NCBI RefSeq assembly: GCF_001463905.1
Contig: NZ_BBWR01000017.1
Location: 1-64,000, forward strand
Origin: Aureimonas frigidaquae
Lineage (GTDB): Bacteria > Pseudomonadota > Alphaproteobacteria > Rhizobiales > Rhizobiaceae
DNA: 64,000 bases
Reading direction: 5' to 3'
Position 1 is the first letter of the stretch; every line of letters begins with the position of its first letter. This document shows positions 51,151 to 60,098 of the stretch, one piece after another. The notes under the pieces are model-generated. The model was not told the origin of the DNA, made no database searches, and worked only from the letters and a program-made list of their open reading frames with translations. Both the position numbers and the translations under genes were made by a program.

Positions 51151-51222
51151 CAGGGCGTTCATGGCCCGTTCAAGCTCCATGGGCTAGAAGCGGGATCAAT
51201 GAGGTCCGTCGCCGGAGCGGGA

Positions 51223-51543
51223 ATGCCGAAAACCACCAGAGCCATGCTGGTTGCTGCCCTTCTGGGCCTGGCGCTGGACGCGCACAGTCCGGCCGCCGCA
51301 ATGTCGTGGACAGGGGCCGGGCCCGAAGGCCGGCAGGAGCACCACGCGCGTGAGCGTGCAACGCTTGTCGCGCAGGGGAGCTGCTCGGCGGCGGCCTCGC
51401 AGGCCGCGGCACAGTCCGGCGGCCAGGTTCTTTCCGTTTCCGTAACGCAACAGGGCGGCCGTACGATCTGCGTCGTCACCGTTCTCGTGCCCGGTCGCGA
51501 TGGTGATCGGCCGCGGCGCGTGACGGTTTCGATACCGCAGTAG
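51223..51543 (+). CDS. Small periplasmic protein upstream of feuP (positional counterpart of FeuN)
   Basis: 106 residues. Signal peptide 'AMLVAALLGLALDAHSPAAA' and a small domain with two cysteines ('VAQGSCSAAASQAAAQSGGQ' and 'RTICVVTVLVPGRDG') ending in 'RPRRVTVSIPQ'. GGAGCGGGA precedes ATG 51223. It ends 11 bases before the response regulator. In Sinorhizobium the small periplasmic FeuN is encoded next to feuP and restrains FeuQ; the same place and export signal suggest an equivalent role, although I cannot confirm sequence homology. Confidence 0.7.
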   Translation: MPKTTRAMLVAALLGLALDAHSPAAAMSWTGAGPEGRQEHHARERATLVAQGSCSAAASQAAAQSGGQVLSVSVTQQGGRTICVVTVLVPGRDGDRPRRVTVSIPQ

Positions 51544-51554
51544 GAACGGCGAGC

Positions 51555-52220
51555 ATGCGCATTCTAGTCGTCGAGGACGATCGGGACCTCAACCGTCAAT
51601 TAGCTGAAGCGCTCATCCAGGCCGGCTATGTGGTGGATCGCGCCGCTGACGGGGAGGAAGGGCATTTCCTGGGCGATACCGAGCCCTACGACGCGGTGAT
51701 CCTGGATGTCGGGCTGCCCCGGATGGATGGCATCAGCGTGTTGGAGCGTTGGCGGCGTGATGGGCGGACCATGCCGGTGCTCATCCTGACGGCGCGGGAC
51801 CGGTGGAGCGACAAGGTCGCGGGGATTGATGCCGGCGCCGATGATTACGTGGCCAAGCCCTTCCACGTGGAAGAGGTGCTGGCCCGGGTGCGCGCGCTGA
51901 TCCGCCGGGCGGCGGGGCATGCATCCTCCGATATCCATTGCGGCCCCTTGCGGCTGGACACCCGCGCCTCCAGGGCGTCGCTCGACGGTACGCCCCTCAA
52001 GCTCACCTCGCACGAGTACCGGCTCCTGTCCTACCTGATGCACCATCAGGGGGAGGTCGTGTCGCGGGCCGTCCTGACCGAGCATATGTACGACCAGGAT
52101 TTCGACCGGGATTCCAATACGATCGAAGTCTTCATCGGCCGTCTGCGTCGCAAGATCGGCAGCGATATGATCGAAACCGTCCGCGGCCTCGGCTATCGCC
52201 TGTCGCCGCCGACGCCATAG
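51555..52220 (+). CDS. feuP: FeuP/PhoP-like OmpR-family response regulator
   Basis: 221 residues. Receiver domain with phospho-acceptor D51 ('AVILDVGLPRMDG'), 'ILTARDRWSDKVAGIDAGAD' and 'DYVAKPFHVEEVLARVRALI'; winged helix ending 'DRDSNTIEVFIGRLRRKIG' and 'ETVRGLGYRL'. The phrases 'DGEEGHFLGDTEPYDAV' and 'HMYDQDFDRDSNTIEV' are characteristic of rhizobial FeuP, which controls cyclic-glucan export and envelope genes. It lies 10 bases before the kinase gene and upstream of the cytochrome c maturation genes, as in Rhizobium. Confidence 0.9.
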   Translation: MRILVVEDDRDLNRQLAEALIQAGYVVDRAADGEEGHFLGDTEPYDAVILDVGLPRMDGISVLERWRRDGRTMPVLILTARDRWSDKVAGIDAGADDYVAKPFHVEEVLARVRALIRRAAGHASSDIHCGPLRLDTRASRASLDGTPLKLTSHEYRLLSYLMHHQGEVVSRAVLTEHMYDQDFDRDSNTIEVFIGRLRRKIGSDMIETVRGLGYRLSPPTP

Positions 52221-52230
52221 GCGCCGCCCG

Positions 52231-53631
52231 ATGATCGGCCGGATCCGGCGTCGCCTGACCGACAGCCTGACCCTTCGGGTCATCCTCCTGTCCAGTCTCT
52301 GGGCGGTCGCGGCCTTCGTCGTCATCGGCAGCCTGATCTCCAGCCTATACAAAGATACGGCCGAGGCTGGATTCCAGGCCGTCGTGCGCGCGCAGCTTTT
52401 CAACCTCATCAACACGGTGGCCGTGCGGGACGGCGGCGTGCTCTCGGGCTCGCCGGACCTCGGCGACCTCAGCTATTCGCAGCCCCTGTCGGGCTGGTAC
52501 TGGGAAGTGCTGCCGGCCAGCGACAACACCTCCGGCCGGCTCGCCTCCTTCTCGCTCGGGCCCGGCCGCATCGCGGCGCCGTCGACGGGCGAGGTGCCGT
52601 TCGACGGGCAGTATCGCCGCTCTTACGAGGCCCCGGGCCTGGACGGCGAAACCGTCTATGTCGAGGAGGCCGAAGTGGTGCTGGATGCCGACAACCATGC
52701 CGCCCGCTTTCGCGTCATGGGCAATGCCGACGTGGTCCGGGCAGACGTCGCCCGCTTCAACCGCAGGCTCTCGCTCTATCTCGGCGCCTTCGGCGCGGGG
52801 TCGATCCTGATCAACGCGCTTGCCATTCTGATCGGCCTGTCGCCGCTCGGCCGTGTCCGCCGTGCCCTGGGAGCGGTGCGCGCAGGGCGCAGCGAGCGCC
52901 TGGACGAGCGCCTCCCGCGGGAGGTCCGGCCCCTGGCCGTGGAGTTGAACGCGCTGATCGACAACAACCGCCGCATCGTCGAGCGCGCACGCACGCAGGT
53001 CGGCAATCTCGCCCACTCCCTGAAGACGCCCATCGCCGTCCTGACCAACGAGGCCGGCGCTATCGGGGGCGAGCAGGGGCGTATCGTGGCCGAGCAGAGC
53101 GAGCGCATGCGCATCCAGGTGCAGCATTACCTGGACCGGGCGCGGCGCGCGGCGTCCATCGAGGGAACGATCGTTCGGGCCCGGCTGCAACCCTCGGTCG
53201 AGCGGATCGTCAAGGTCATTGCGCGGCTGAACCCGGATCTGTCCGTCACCGTGGAGCGGACCCCGTCCGATTACGACCCTGTCTTTGCCGGTGAGCGCGA
53301 GGACCTGGAGGAGATGCTCGGCAATCTGATGGAGAACGCCGGCAAATGGGCGCGCAGCCGCGTCCTCGTGACCCTGTCCGACGCTGGTCCCGATCGCATC
53401 CGAGTGACGATCGACGATGATGGCCCGGGCCTGACGGCCGAGGAGATGCTCGAGGCGACGAAGCGCGGGCGACGGCTGGACGAAGCCAAGCCGGGCAGCG
53501 GCCTCGGCCTGTCCATCGTCGCCGATACGATTTTGCAATACCGCGGGGATTTTTTGTTGCAACGTGCCCCTTTGGGAGGGCTTCGCGCCGAAATGATCTT
53601 GCCACGGGCCGTTGAGGGCACGATGTCTTGA
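52231..53631 (+). CDS. feuQ: FeuQ/PhoQ-like sensor histidine kinase
   Basis: 466 residues. Membrane helices at about 19-36 ('VILLSSLWAVAAFVVIGS') and 185-205, periplasmic sensor domain between them. HisKA-like segment with H262 ('VGNLAHSLKTPIAVLTNEAG'), ATPase N box 'NLMENAGKWARS', G1 'DDDGPGL' and G2 'GSGLGLSIV'. The 'LAHSLKTP' phospho-acceptor context is that of PhoQ-class kinases. Partner of the adjacent regulator; the small periplasmic protein two genes upstream may modulate its sensor domain. Confidence 0.9.
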   Translation: MIGRIRRRLTDSLTLRVILLSSLWAVAAFVVIGSLISSLYKDTAEAGFQAVVRAQLFNLINTVAVRDGGVLSGSPDLGDLSYSQPLSGWYWEVLPASDNTSGRLASFSLGPGRIAAPSTGEVPFDGQYRRSYEAPGLDGETVYVEEAEVVLDADNHAARFRVMGNADVVRADVARFNRRLSLYLGAFGAGSILINALAILIGLSPLGRVRRALGAVRAGRSERLDERLPREVRPLAVELNALIDNNRRIVERARTQVGNLAHSLKTPIAVLTNEAGAIGGEQGRIVAEQSERMRIQVQHYLDRARRAASIEGTIVRARLQPSVERIVKVIARLNPDLSVTVERTPSDYDPVFAGEREDLEEMLGNLMENAGKWARSRVLVTLSDAGPDRIRVTIDDDGPGLTAEEMLEATKRGRRLDEAKPGSGLGLSIVADTILQYRGDFLLQRAPLGGLRAEMILPRAVEGTMS

Positions 53632-53691
53632 GCGTCACGGGGCACGTCCTGCCCCGCCGCATGTAACAGATGTCCCTCGTCGAGGTACCCG

Positions 53692-54072
53692 ATGCCGATT
53701 GTCCTGCGTCCTGCCAGCCTTCTCATCCTGACCGCCGTCCTCAGCGGCTGCGTCACGAGTGGGGCTTCAAGGCAGGCGCCGGCCGTGCCGGACGGCAGCC
53801 TTGGCAGCGAATTGTCGGCGCTCGGCCTGACGGGCGACGCGCAGGGCGAGGCCGCACGCGCCGAGTATCAGGCGCTGCAGTTCGGTGCCGTCGGGCAGCC
53901 GATCGAATGGCGCAGCGGCGGCTATGCCGGGCAGGTCGTACCTACGCAGCTCTATCGCGTGGGGTCGCAGGACTGCCGTGGCTTCACCCATACGGTCACG
54001 CGCAGCGGGCGGACCACGCAGCAGGTCGGATCGGCCTGCCGCACCGGGGATGTCTGGACGCCCGTCGCCTGA
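53692..54072 (+). CDS. Surface lipoprotein, RT0821/Lpp0805-like
   Basis: 126 residues. Lipoprotein signal 'ASLLILTAVLSGC' with lipobox L-S-G-C. The mature part has 'ALQFGAVGQPIEWRSGGYAG', 'VVPTQLYRVGSQDCRGFTHT' and 'VGSACRTGDVWTPV', the pattern of 16-17 kDa surface lipoproteins (RT0821/Lpp0805 family, glycine-zipper lipoprotein relatives) with two Cys. Outer-membrane lipid anchoring is expected. No strong Shine-Dalgarno is visible before ATG 53692. Confidence 0.82.
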   Translation: MPIVLRPASLLILTAVLSGCVTSGASRQAPAVPDGSLGSELSALGLTGDAQGEAARAEYQALQFGAVGQPIEWRSGGYAGQVVPTQLYRVGSQDCRGFTHTVTRSGRTTQQVGSACRTGDVWTPVA

Positions 54073-54229
54073 GCCAAGGTGCCGCATCTGCGTGCGGCAT
54101 GCGTGGCCTTGAGGCAATGTGATTGTGTTTTGACGCTCCGCTTTGCTAAAGCACGGTCAGGATTTGCCCCTGGCGCCACCCGGGTCCGGGGTAGGTCGCA
54201 CCGAGGTGCCGGCAACGGAAACGAACCCT

Positions 54230-55387
54230 ATGTTCTGGATCATCGCGGGCGCGCTGACATTGGTGGTGACGCTGGCAGCGGTCTGGCCCCTCCTGCGCCG
54301 TCAACCCGTGTCCATGCCCTCGCGTGCGGCACATGATGTGAGCGTGTATGCTGCGCAGCTCGACGAGCTCAGCGCCGATCTGCGGCGCGGCGCCATCGGC
54401 ACGCAGGAAGAGCGCATCGCACGTGCGGAGATTGGACGCCGCCTGATCAAGGCGGATCGCGCCGCCCGGCAGATGTCGGACGGGACCGCCGCCCGCGCCC
54501 CCGCCCTGGCCATACCCGTTCTGATCGTCGTGCCGCTCCTGGCCCTCATCGGCTACTGGAACTTCGGCACGCCGCAGGCCGGCGACATGCCGCTTGCCCT
54601 GCGGGCGGCAGAGCCTGCGCCGACCGATGTCGCCGCCCTCGTCGCACGGGCGGAGGCGCGGCTTGCCACCAATCCGGAGGAAGGCCAGGGCTGGGACGTT
54701 CTGGCCCCGATCTATCTTCGGATGGGAGATGCGCAGAAAGCCGTGACGGCCTTCGGCCGCGCGTCCGAACTGCTCGGCCCGAGCCCCGCACGCCTGAGCG
54801 GCCTGGGCGAAGCGCAGGTCATGCAGGCGGAGGGCCGCGTTACCGATGCGGCCGCGGCGTCCTTCCGCGCGGCGCTCGCCCTCGATCCGCAGATCCTGCT
54901 TCCCAGATTCTTCCTGGCGCTGCAACTCAGCCAGGAGGATCGCTTCGCAGAGGCCGCCCCGGCCTGGGAAGCGCTCATCGCGGGCAGCCCGGACACTGCC
55001 CCCTGGATGCCGCTGGCCCGCGCTGCGCTCGACGATGCGCGCGGACGCCTTGGCGGCGTTGCCGGTGCGACTTCCGGTCCGGCGGTTCCGCCCCCGTCGC
55101 AGGATGCCGTGGCCGCCATGGCGCAATTGCCCGAGCAGGAACGCCAGGCGCAGATCGCGGCCATGGTGGACGGGCTTGCCGCGCGGCTGGAGGCGGAGCC
55201 AGACGATATCGAGGGCTGGAAGCGGCTGATCCGCTCCTATAGCGTCCTGGGCGATGGCACACGCGCCCGGGAGGCCGTGTCGAAGGCGCAGGACAGTTTT
55301 GCGGAAGGCTCGCCCGAGCGCGCGCAGATCACCGGTCTTGGCCAGGAGCTCGGCCTGACGCCGACACAGGAAAGGAGCGCGCCATGA
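54230..55387 (+). CDS. ccmI: Cytochrome c maturation protein CcmI (CycH)
   Basis: 385 residues. Two membrane helices (about 1-21 'MFWIIAGALTLVVTLAAVWP' and 90-112 'ALAIPVLIVVPLLALIGYWN') flank a cytoplasmic loop with heptad features ('AAQLDELSADLRRGAIG'). A periplasmic TPR domain (about 140-385) includes 'EEGQGWDVLAPIYLRMGDAQ' and 'EAEPDDIEGWKRLIRSYSVL'. CcmI holds apocytochrome c for heme ligation. GGAA lies 8 bases before ATG 54230; it heads the ccmIEFH operon with 4-base overlaps throughout. Confidence 0.95.
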   Translation: MFWIIAGALTLVVTLAAVWPLLRRQPVSMPSRAAHDVSVYAAQLDELSADLRRGAIGTQEERIARAEIGRRLIKADRAARQMSDGTAARAPALAIPVLIVVPLLALIGYWNFGTPQAGDMPLALRAAEPAPTDVAALVARAEARLATNPEEGQGWDVLAPIYLRMGDAQKAVTAFGRASELLGPSPARLSGLGEAQVMQAEGRVTDAAAASFRAALALDPQILLPRFFLALQLSQEDRFAEAAPAWEALIAGSPDTAPWMPLARAALDDARGRLGGVAGATSGPAVPPPSQDAVAAMAQLPEQERQAQIAAMVDGLAARLEAEPDDIEGWKRLIRSYSVLGDGTRAREAVSKAQDSFAEGSPERAQITGLGQELGLTPTQERSAP

Positions 55388-55857
55388 CACGCAAGCAGAA
55401 GCGCTTCGCCACCCTTGCGGGCATGGTCGGGGTTGTCGCCGTGGCTGCCGGGCTCGTCCTGACGGCGCTTTCGGACAGTGTCGCCTTCTTCAACTCGCCT
55501 ACCGAGGTCGCCGCGCGGGCGCCGGATACGGGGCAGCGGATCCGGCTGGGCGGCCTGGTGGAGACGGGCTCGGTCGAGCGCGGCGGAAACACGGTGCGCT
55601 TCCGCGTGACGGATACGGTCGAAAGCGTGCCGGTGGTCTATACGGGGCTTCTGCCCGACCTGTTCCGGGAGGGGCAGGGCGTGGTGACCGAAGGCACGCT
55701 CGGCCCGGACCGCGTGTTCCTGGCCGATACGGTGCTCGCCAAGCACGACGAAAACTACATGCCGAAAGAGGTCGTCGACGATATGAAGGCCCGGGGTATC
55801 TGGCAGGAGGGTGAGCCCCTGCCGCAAGCCAGCGTCGGGCGGGGTACCGGCTCGTGA
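55384..55857 (+). CDS. ccmE: Heme chaperone CcmE (CycJ)
   Basis: 157 residues. N-terminal anchor 'FATLAGMVGVVAVAAGLVLT', then an OB-fold domain ('RIRLGGLVETGSVERGGNTV', 'VVYTGLLPDLFREGQGVV') and 'LAKHDENYMPKEV', where H121 binds heme covalently and the following Tyr is the axial ligand. CcmE carries heme from CcmABCD to CcmFH in the periplasm. ATGA overlap with ccmI. Confidence 0.97.
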   Translation: MTRKQKRFATLAGMVGVVAVAAGLVLTALSDSVAFFNSPTEVAARAPDTGQRIRLGGLVETGSVERGGNTVRFRVTDTVESVPVVYTGLLPDLFREGQGVVTEGTLGPDRVFLADTVLAKHDENYMPKEVVDDMKARGIWQEGEPLPQASVGRGTGS

Positions 55858-57836
55858 CGGTCGAGCTCGGCCATTTCGCGCTGGTGCTGGCGGCGGTTTT
55901 GTCGCTGGTCCAGTCGGTGCTGCCGATGATCGGCGCGCGGCGCGGCAACACCCGTTTGATGGAGCTGGGCTCCAACACGGCCATCGGCATTTTCGCCCTG
56001 CTGAGCCTTGCCTTCGCGGCGCTTACCATGGCTTACATCACCTCCGATTTCTCGGTGCTGAACGTCGTCCAGAATTCCCATTCCCTCAAGCCGATGCTCT
56101 ACAAGATCACCGGCGTCTGGGGGAACCATGAGGGGTCGATGCTCCTCTGGGTGCTCATCCTCGCCTTCTTCGGCGCCCTGGTGGCAAGTTTCGGGCGGGA
56201 CCTGCCTGCAACGCTCAAAGCCAATGTTCTGGGGGTCCAGGCCTGGATCACGCTGGCGTTCCTGGCCTTCATCCTCATGACGTCCAATCCCTTCACGCGG
56301 ATCTTTCCCGCGCCGATGGAAGGCCAGGATCTCAATCCCATCCTGCAGGATATCGGCCTCGCCATTCATCCGCCGCTTCTCTACCTCGGCTATGTCGGCT
56401 TCTCGATCTCGTTCTCCTTTGCCGTCGCGGCCTTGATCGAGGGGCGGATCGACGCCGCCTGGGCGCGCTGGGTCCGCCCCTGGACGCTGGCGGCCTGGAT
56501 CTGCCTGACGGCCGGCATTTCCATGGGCTCCTACTGGGCCTATTACGAGCTGGGGTGGGGCGGCTGGTGGTTCTGGGACCCGGTCGAAAACGCCTCCTTC
56601 ATGCCGTGGCTGTCCGGCACGGCGCTCCTGCATTCGGCTTTGGTCATGGAAAAGCGCTCGGCCCTGAAGATCTGGACCGTGCTCCTGGCCATCCTGACCT
56701 TCTCCCTGTCGCTGCTCGGCACGTTCCTGGTGCGGTCCGGCGTTCTGACCTCGGTCCATTCCTTTGCCGTGGATCCGGAGCGCGGCGTCTTTATCCTGGG
56801 GATCCTGGCCCTGTTCATCGGCGGCTCGCTCGCGCTCTTCGCCTTCCGCGCCAGCGAGCTGGGGAGCGGCGGCCTTTTCGCGCCGATCTCGCGCGAGGGA
56901 TCGCTCGTCCTGAACAATCTGTTCCTGACCACCGCCACGGCCACGGTGCTGATCGGAACCCTCTATCCCCTGATCCTCGAGGTGCTGACCGGCGAGAAGA
57001 TCTCGGTCGGCGAGCCGTTCTTCAATCTGACATTCGGCCCCCTGATGGTGCCGCTGCTCCTGGCCGTCCCCTTCGGGCCGCTCCTGGCCTGGAAGCGGGC
57101 CGACCTTGCCGGAGCTGCGCAGCGCCTCTACCTGGCGGTGGGGCTGGCGCTTGCCGTCGTCATCGTCACGCTGGCCGTAACGCAGGGCGTACGCATCCTC
57201 GCCGCCTTCGGCTTCGGCCTTGCCGTCTGGCTGATGGCCGGCAGCCTGACGGATCTCGCCTACCGCGCGGGCCTGCCCAAGGCATCGTCGGGCGTGGCCT
57301 GGCGCCGCCTGAAAGGGCTGCCGCGCTCGGCCTTCGGAACGGCGCTCGCCCATTTCGGGCTGGGGGTGACCCTGCTCGGCATCGTCACCGTCAGCGCCTT
57401 CGAAACGGAGACCGTCACCGTCATGCAGCCCGGCGACAGCATCGCCGTCGGCGGCAACAGCCTGCGCTTCGAGGCCATGGAAGAGCGTGAGGGGCCGAAT
57501 TACCAGGACATGGTCGGCATCTTCTCCCTGGTTCGGGAGGGCAGCCGTACCGTGACGATCGAAAGCGCCAAACGCTTCTATCCGGCGCGGCAAATGCCGA
57601 CGACGGAGGCGGGGATCTACACCCATCTCTTCAGCCAGACCTATGTTTCGCTGGGGGATGCGCAATCCAATGGCGGCGCCAACGTGGTGCGTGTCTGGTA
57701 CAAGCCACTCGTGACGCTGATCTGGTACGGGACGGTCCTGATGGCGCTGGGTGGCATGGTGTCGCTCGCCGACCGCCGGTTGCGCATCGGGGCGCCGTCG
57801 CGGCGCAGCCGCCGCGTGTCGGACGTACCGGCATGA
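55854..57836 (+). CDS. ccmF: Cytochrome c heme lyase subunit CcmF (CycK)
   Basis: 660 residues, about 14-15 membrane helices. The tryptophan-rich WWD motif is 'WGGWWFWDPVENASFMPW' in the periplasmic loop, with conserved histidine contexts 'WGNHEGSMLLW', 'AIHPPLLYLGY' and 'LLHSALVMEKR'. With CcmH/I it ligates heme to CxxCH cysteines. GTG start overlapping the ccmE stop (GTGA). Confidence 0.97.
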   Translation: MTVELGHFALVLAAVLSLVQSVLPMIGARRGNTRLMELGSNTAIGIFALLSLAFAALTMAYITSDFSVLNVVQNSHSLKPMLYKITGVWGNHEGSMLLWVLILAFFGALVASFGRDLPATLKANVLGVQAWITLAFLAFILMTSNPFTRIFPAPMEGQDLNPILQDIGLAIHPPLLYLGYVGFSISFSFAVAALIEGRIDAAWARWVRPWTLAAWICLTAGISMGSYWAYYELGWGGWWFWDPVENASFMPWLSGTALLHSALVMEKRSALKIWTVLLAILTFSLSLLGTFLVRSGVLTSVHSFAVDPERGVFILGILALFIGGSLALFAFRASELGSGGLFAPISREGSLVLNNLFLTTATATVLIGTLYPLILEVLTGEKISVGEPFFNLTFGPLMVPLLLAVPFGPLLAWKRADLAGAAQRLYLAVGLALAVVIVTLAVTQGVRILAAFGFGLAVWLMAGSLTDLAYRAGLPKASSGVAWRRLKGLPRSAFGTALAHFGLGVTLLGIVTVSAFETETVTVMQPGDSIAVGGNSLRFEAMEEREGPNYQDMVGIFSLVREGSRTVTIESAKRFYPARQMPTTEAGIYTHLFSQTYVSLGDAQSNGGANVVRVWYKPLVTLIWYGTVLMALGGMVSLADRRLRIGAPSRRSRRVSDVPA

Positions 57837-58294
57837 GGCGGCTTTTCATCATGCTGGCCCTGTTCCTTGGGCTCTGTGCACCGGCTATGGCGGTACAACC
57901 GGACGAAATCCTGGCCGATCCCGCCATGGAGGCGCGGGCCCGGGACATTTCCGCCGGCCTGCGCTGCCTCGTCTGCCAGAACCAGTCGATCGACGACAGC
58001 GATGCGCCGCTGGCGCGGGACCTGCGCGTCCTGGTCCGCGACCGGCTGGAGGCCGGCGACAGCGATGGCGAGGTCATGTCCTATATCGTCGCGCGCTACG
58101 GCGAATTCGTCCTGCTGCGGCCGCCCTTGCGCCTCGGCACGCTCCTGCTCTGGGGTTTGCCGGTGCTTCTGCTCCTGTCGGGCGGGCTCTACCTCTGGCT
58201 GTCCAGCCGCCGTGCGACGGGGTCCGAGAACGGCCTGAGCGCGGAGGAGGAGCGCGCCCTGGAGGCGATCGTCCGGCGCCGGGAGCGGGGCTGA
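57833..58294 (+). CDS. ccmH: Cytochrome c maturation thiol reductase CcmH (CycL)
   Basis: 153 residues. Signal peptide 'LFIMLALFLGLCAPAMA', then the three-helix domain with the redox pair C45-L-V-C48 in 'LRCLVCQNQSIDDSDA', and one C-terminal membrane helix ('LLLWGLPVLLLLSGGLYLWL'). It reduces apocytochrome cysteines before heme attachment. ATGA overlap with ccmF; last gene of the operon. Confidence 0.96.
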   Translation: MRRLFIMLALFLGLCAPAMAVQPDEILADPAMEARARDISAGLRCLVCQNQSIDDSDAPLARDLRVLVRDRLEAGDSDGEVMSYIVARYGEFVLLRPPLRLGTLLLWGLPVLLLLSGGLYLWLSSRRATGSENGLSAEEERALEAIVRRRERG

Positions 58295-58422
58295 AGCGCC
58301 GGTCAACCTTACGAAGATTTCATGCGGCAGAAAACATGCCGTAAGTCTGGAAACCCTACATCTGAGCGCGACAGGGAAGGCCGCACCTTCCCGAAAGAGG
58401 CAACATCTCGAAAGGTCGCTCG

Positions 58423-59946
58423 ATGTTCAAACTCGTGAATTCCCGTTACAAGCGTCAGGTCAGCGCCGCGGCCCTTGCGGCCGGTGTGGCGGGTTTCGCC
58501 ATGGGCGGTGTGTTGACCAACACGCTGCCGAGCCAGGCCGAACCGGTGACCGTTCAGGCTCCGGCCGTGCAGTTCGGCTTTGCGGACGTGGTGCAGAAGG
58601 TTTCCCCGGCGGTCGTGTCGGTGCGCGTGCGCGGCGAGACGCGCCCCGTGGCTTCCCGCGGGACGGAGAACTTCCAGTCGCCTTTCGATAACCTGCCCGA
58701 AGATCACCCGCTGCGCCGCTTCTTCGAGTTCGGCACGCCAGGCGCGCCGGGCATGCCGGGCGGCCGCGAAGGCCCTCGCGCACAGCAGCCGCGCCAGACG
58801 ATGGCCCAGGGCTCCGGCTTCTTCGTGTCGGAGGATGGTTACCTCGTCACCAACAATCACGTCGTCTCCGACGGCAACAATTTCACCGTCGTGACCGATG
58901 ACGGCAAGGAATACGACGCCGAACTGGTCGGTACCGACCAGCGCACCGACCTGGCTGTCCTGAAGGTGAACGAGCCCGATGTGAAGTTCACCTATGTGGA
59001 CTTTGCCGACGACACCAAGATGCATGTGGGCGACTGGGTCGTGGCCGTGGGCAACCCCTTCGGTCTCGGCGGCTCGGTGACGGCTGGCATCATCTCAGCC
59101 CGAGGCCGCGATATCGGCGCCGGTCCCTATGACGACTTCCTGCAGATCGACGCGGCCGTGAACCGCGGCAATTCCGGTGGGCCGGCCTTCAATCTCGAGG
59201 GCAAGGTCGTGGGCGTGAACACGGCCATCTACTCGCCCTCCGGCGGCAATGTCGGCATCGCCTTCGCCATTCCGGCGACGACCGTCTCCAGCGTCGTCAA
59301 TTCGCTGCGGGAGAAGGGATCGGTGCAGCGCGGCTGGCTCGGCGTGCAGATCGCGCCAGTGAGCAAGGACATTGCCGATGCGGTCGGGCTGGCGCAGGAC
59401 AAGGGCGCCATCGTGACCCTTCCCGACAACGAGACCCCGGCCTCCAAGGCCGGTATCCGGACGGGCGACGTCATCACCGCCGTCAACGGTCAGACCATCG
59501 ACAATCCGCGTGAGCTGGCCCGCGACATCGCGAACTTCCAGCCGGGCGCGGAAGTCGACATTACGGTCTGGCGCAATGGCAGCGCAGAGGACGTCAAGGT
59601 CAAGCTCGGCGATCTGTCTTCGCTCGACGAATCGGCCTCGGCCGCCAACCCGTCGCGGGTGCCGACCGATCCGTCGGCGCTGACCGGCTACGGGCTGAAG
59701 CTCGCACCGTCGGACGATGGAAATGGCGTGGTGGTGACCGATCTCGATCCGGAGTCGCAAGCGGCCGTGAAGGGCGTCCAGGTGGGCGATGTGATCGTGG
59801 CCGTCAACGGCACGGAAGTGACGAGCCAGAAGGATGTCGAAGCGGCCATCAAGGCAGCCTCGGACTCAGGCCGCAAGGCGGCGCTGTTCCAGCTCCGCAC
59901 GGGCGATCAGAACCGCTTCGTGGCGCTGCCCATCTCCGAGGGCTGA
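58423..59946 (+). CDS. degP: DegP/HtrA (Do) periplasmic serine protease
   Basis: 507 residues. Signal/anchor at about 10-35, then the trypsin-like domain with the intact triad H146 ('TNNHVV'), D176 ('RTDLAVLK') and S251 ('GNSGGPAF'). Two PDZ domains follow ('GWLGVQIAPVSKDIADAVGL' at about 305; 'GVVVTDLDPESQAAVKGVQV' at about 435). It degrades or refolds misfolded envelope proteins. The 128-bp region before it contains a GGGAAGG/CCTTCCC hairpin in the likely 5' leader. This place after cycHJKL is conserved in rhizobia. Confidence 0.97.
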   Translation: MFKLVNSRYKRQVSAAALAAGVAGFAMGGVLTNTLPSQAEPVTVQAPAVQFGFADVVQKVSPAVVSVRVRGETRPVASRGTENFQSPFDNLPEDHPLRRFFEFGTPGAPGMPGGREGPRAQQPRQTMAQGSGFFVSEDGYLVTNNHVVSDGNNFTVVTDDGKEYDAELVGTDQRTDLAVLKVNEPDVKFTYVDFADDTKMHVGDWVVAVGNPFGLGGSVTAGIISARGRDIGAGPYDDFLQIDAAVNRGNSGGPAFNLEGKVVGVNTAIYSPSGGNVGIAFAIPATTVSSVVNSLREKGSVQRGWLGVQIAPVSKDIADAVGLAQDKGAIVTLPDNETPASKAGIRTGDVITAVNGQTIDNPRELARDIANFQPGAEVDITVWRNGSAEDVKVKLGDLSSLDESASAANPSRVPTDPSALTGYGLKLAPSDDGNGVVVTDLDPESQAAVKGVQVGDVIVAVNGTEVTSQKDVEAAIKAASDSGRKAALFQLRTGDQNRFVALPISEG

Positions 59947-59967
59947 CGGCCGGCTCACGAGCACGGC

Positions 59968-60002
59968 GAAGGGGGCGCGTTCCATGCGAAGGCGCCCCCT
60001 TC
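59968..60002 (+). terminator. Terminator-like hairpin after degP
   Basis: GAAGGGGGCGC (59968-59978) and GCGCCCCCTTC (59992-60002) form an 11-bp perfect stem 22 bases past the degP stop. The T run after it is weak (GTTCATT). Confidence 0.7.
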
Positions 60003-60098
60003 GTTCATTCACGTCGGTCCACCGAGGGAGTGAATGCCATGCAATTGCAGCCCGCGAGCGAGTTTCCAGCGGCGCGAAACGACGCTACAGCTTTTTCC

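Noticed and set aside
54080-54099. TGCCGCA/TGCGGCA hairpin after the lipoprotein gene as a terminator
   Set aside because: Good stem but no T run follows, so it was not listed as an intrinsic terminator.
55755-57665. 636-aa minus-strand frame opposite ccmF
   Set aside because: Gln/Arg/Gly-rich antisense reading of a membrane protein gene; no domain features.
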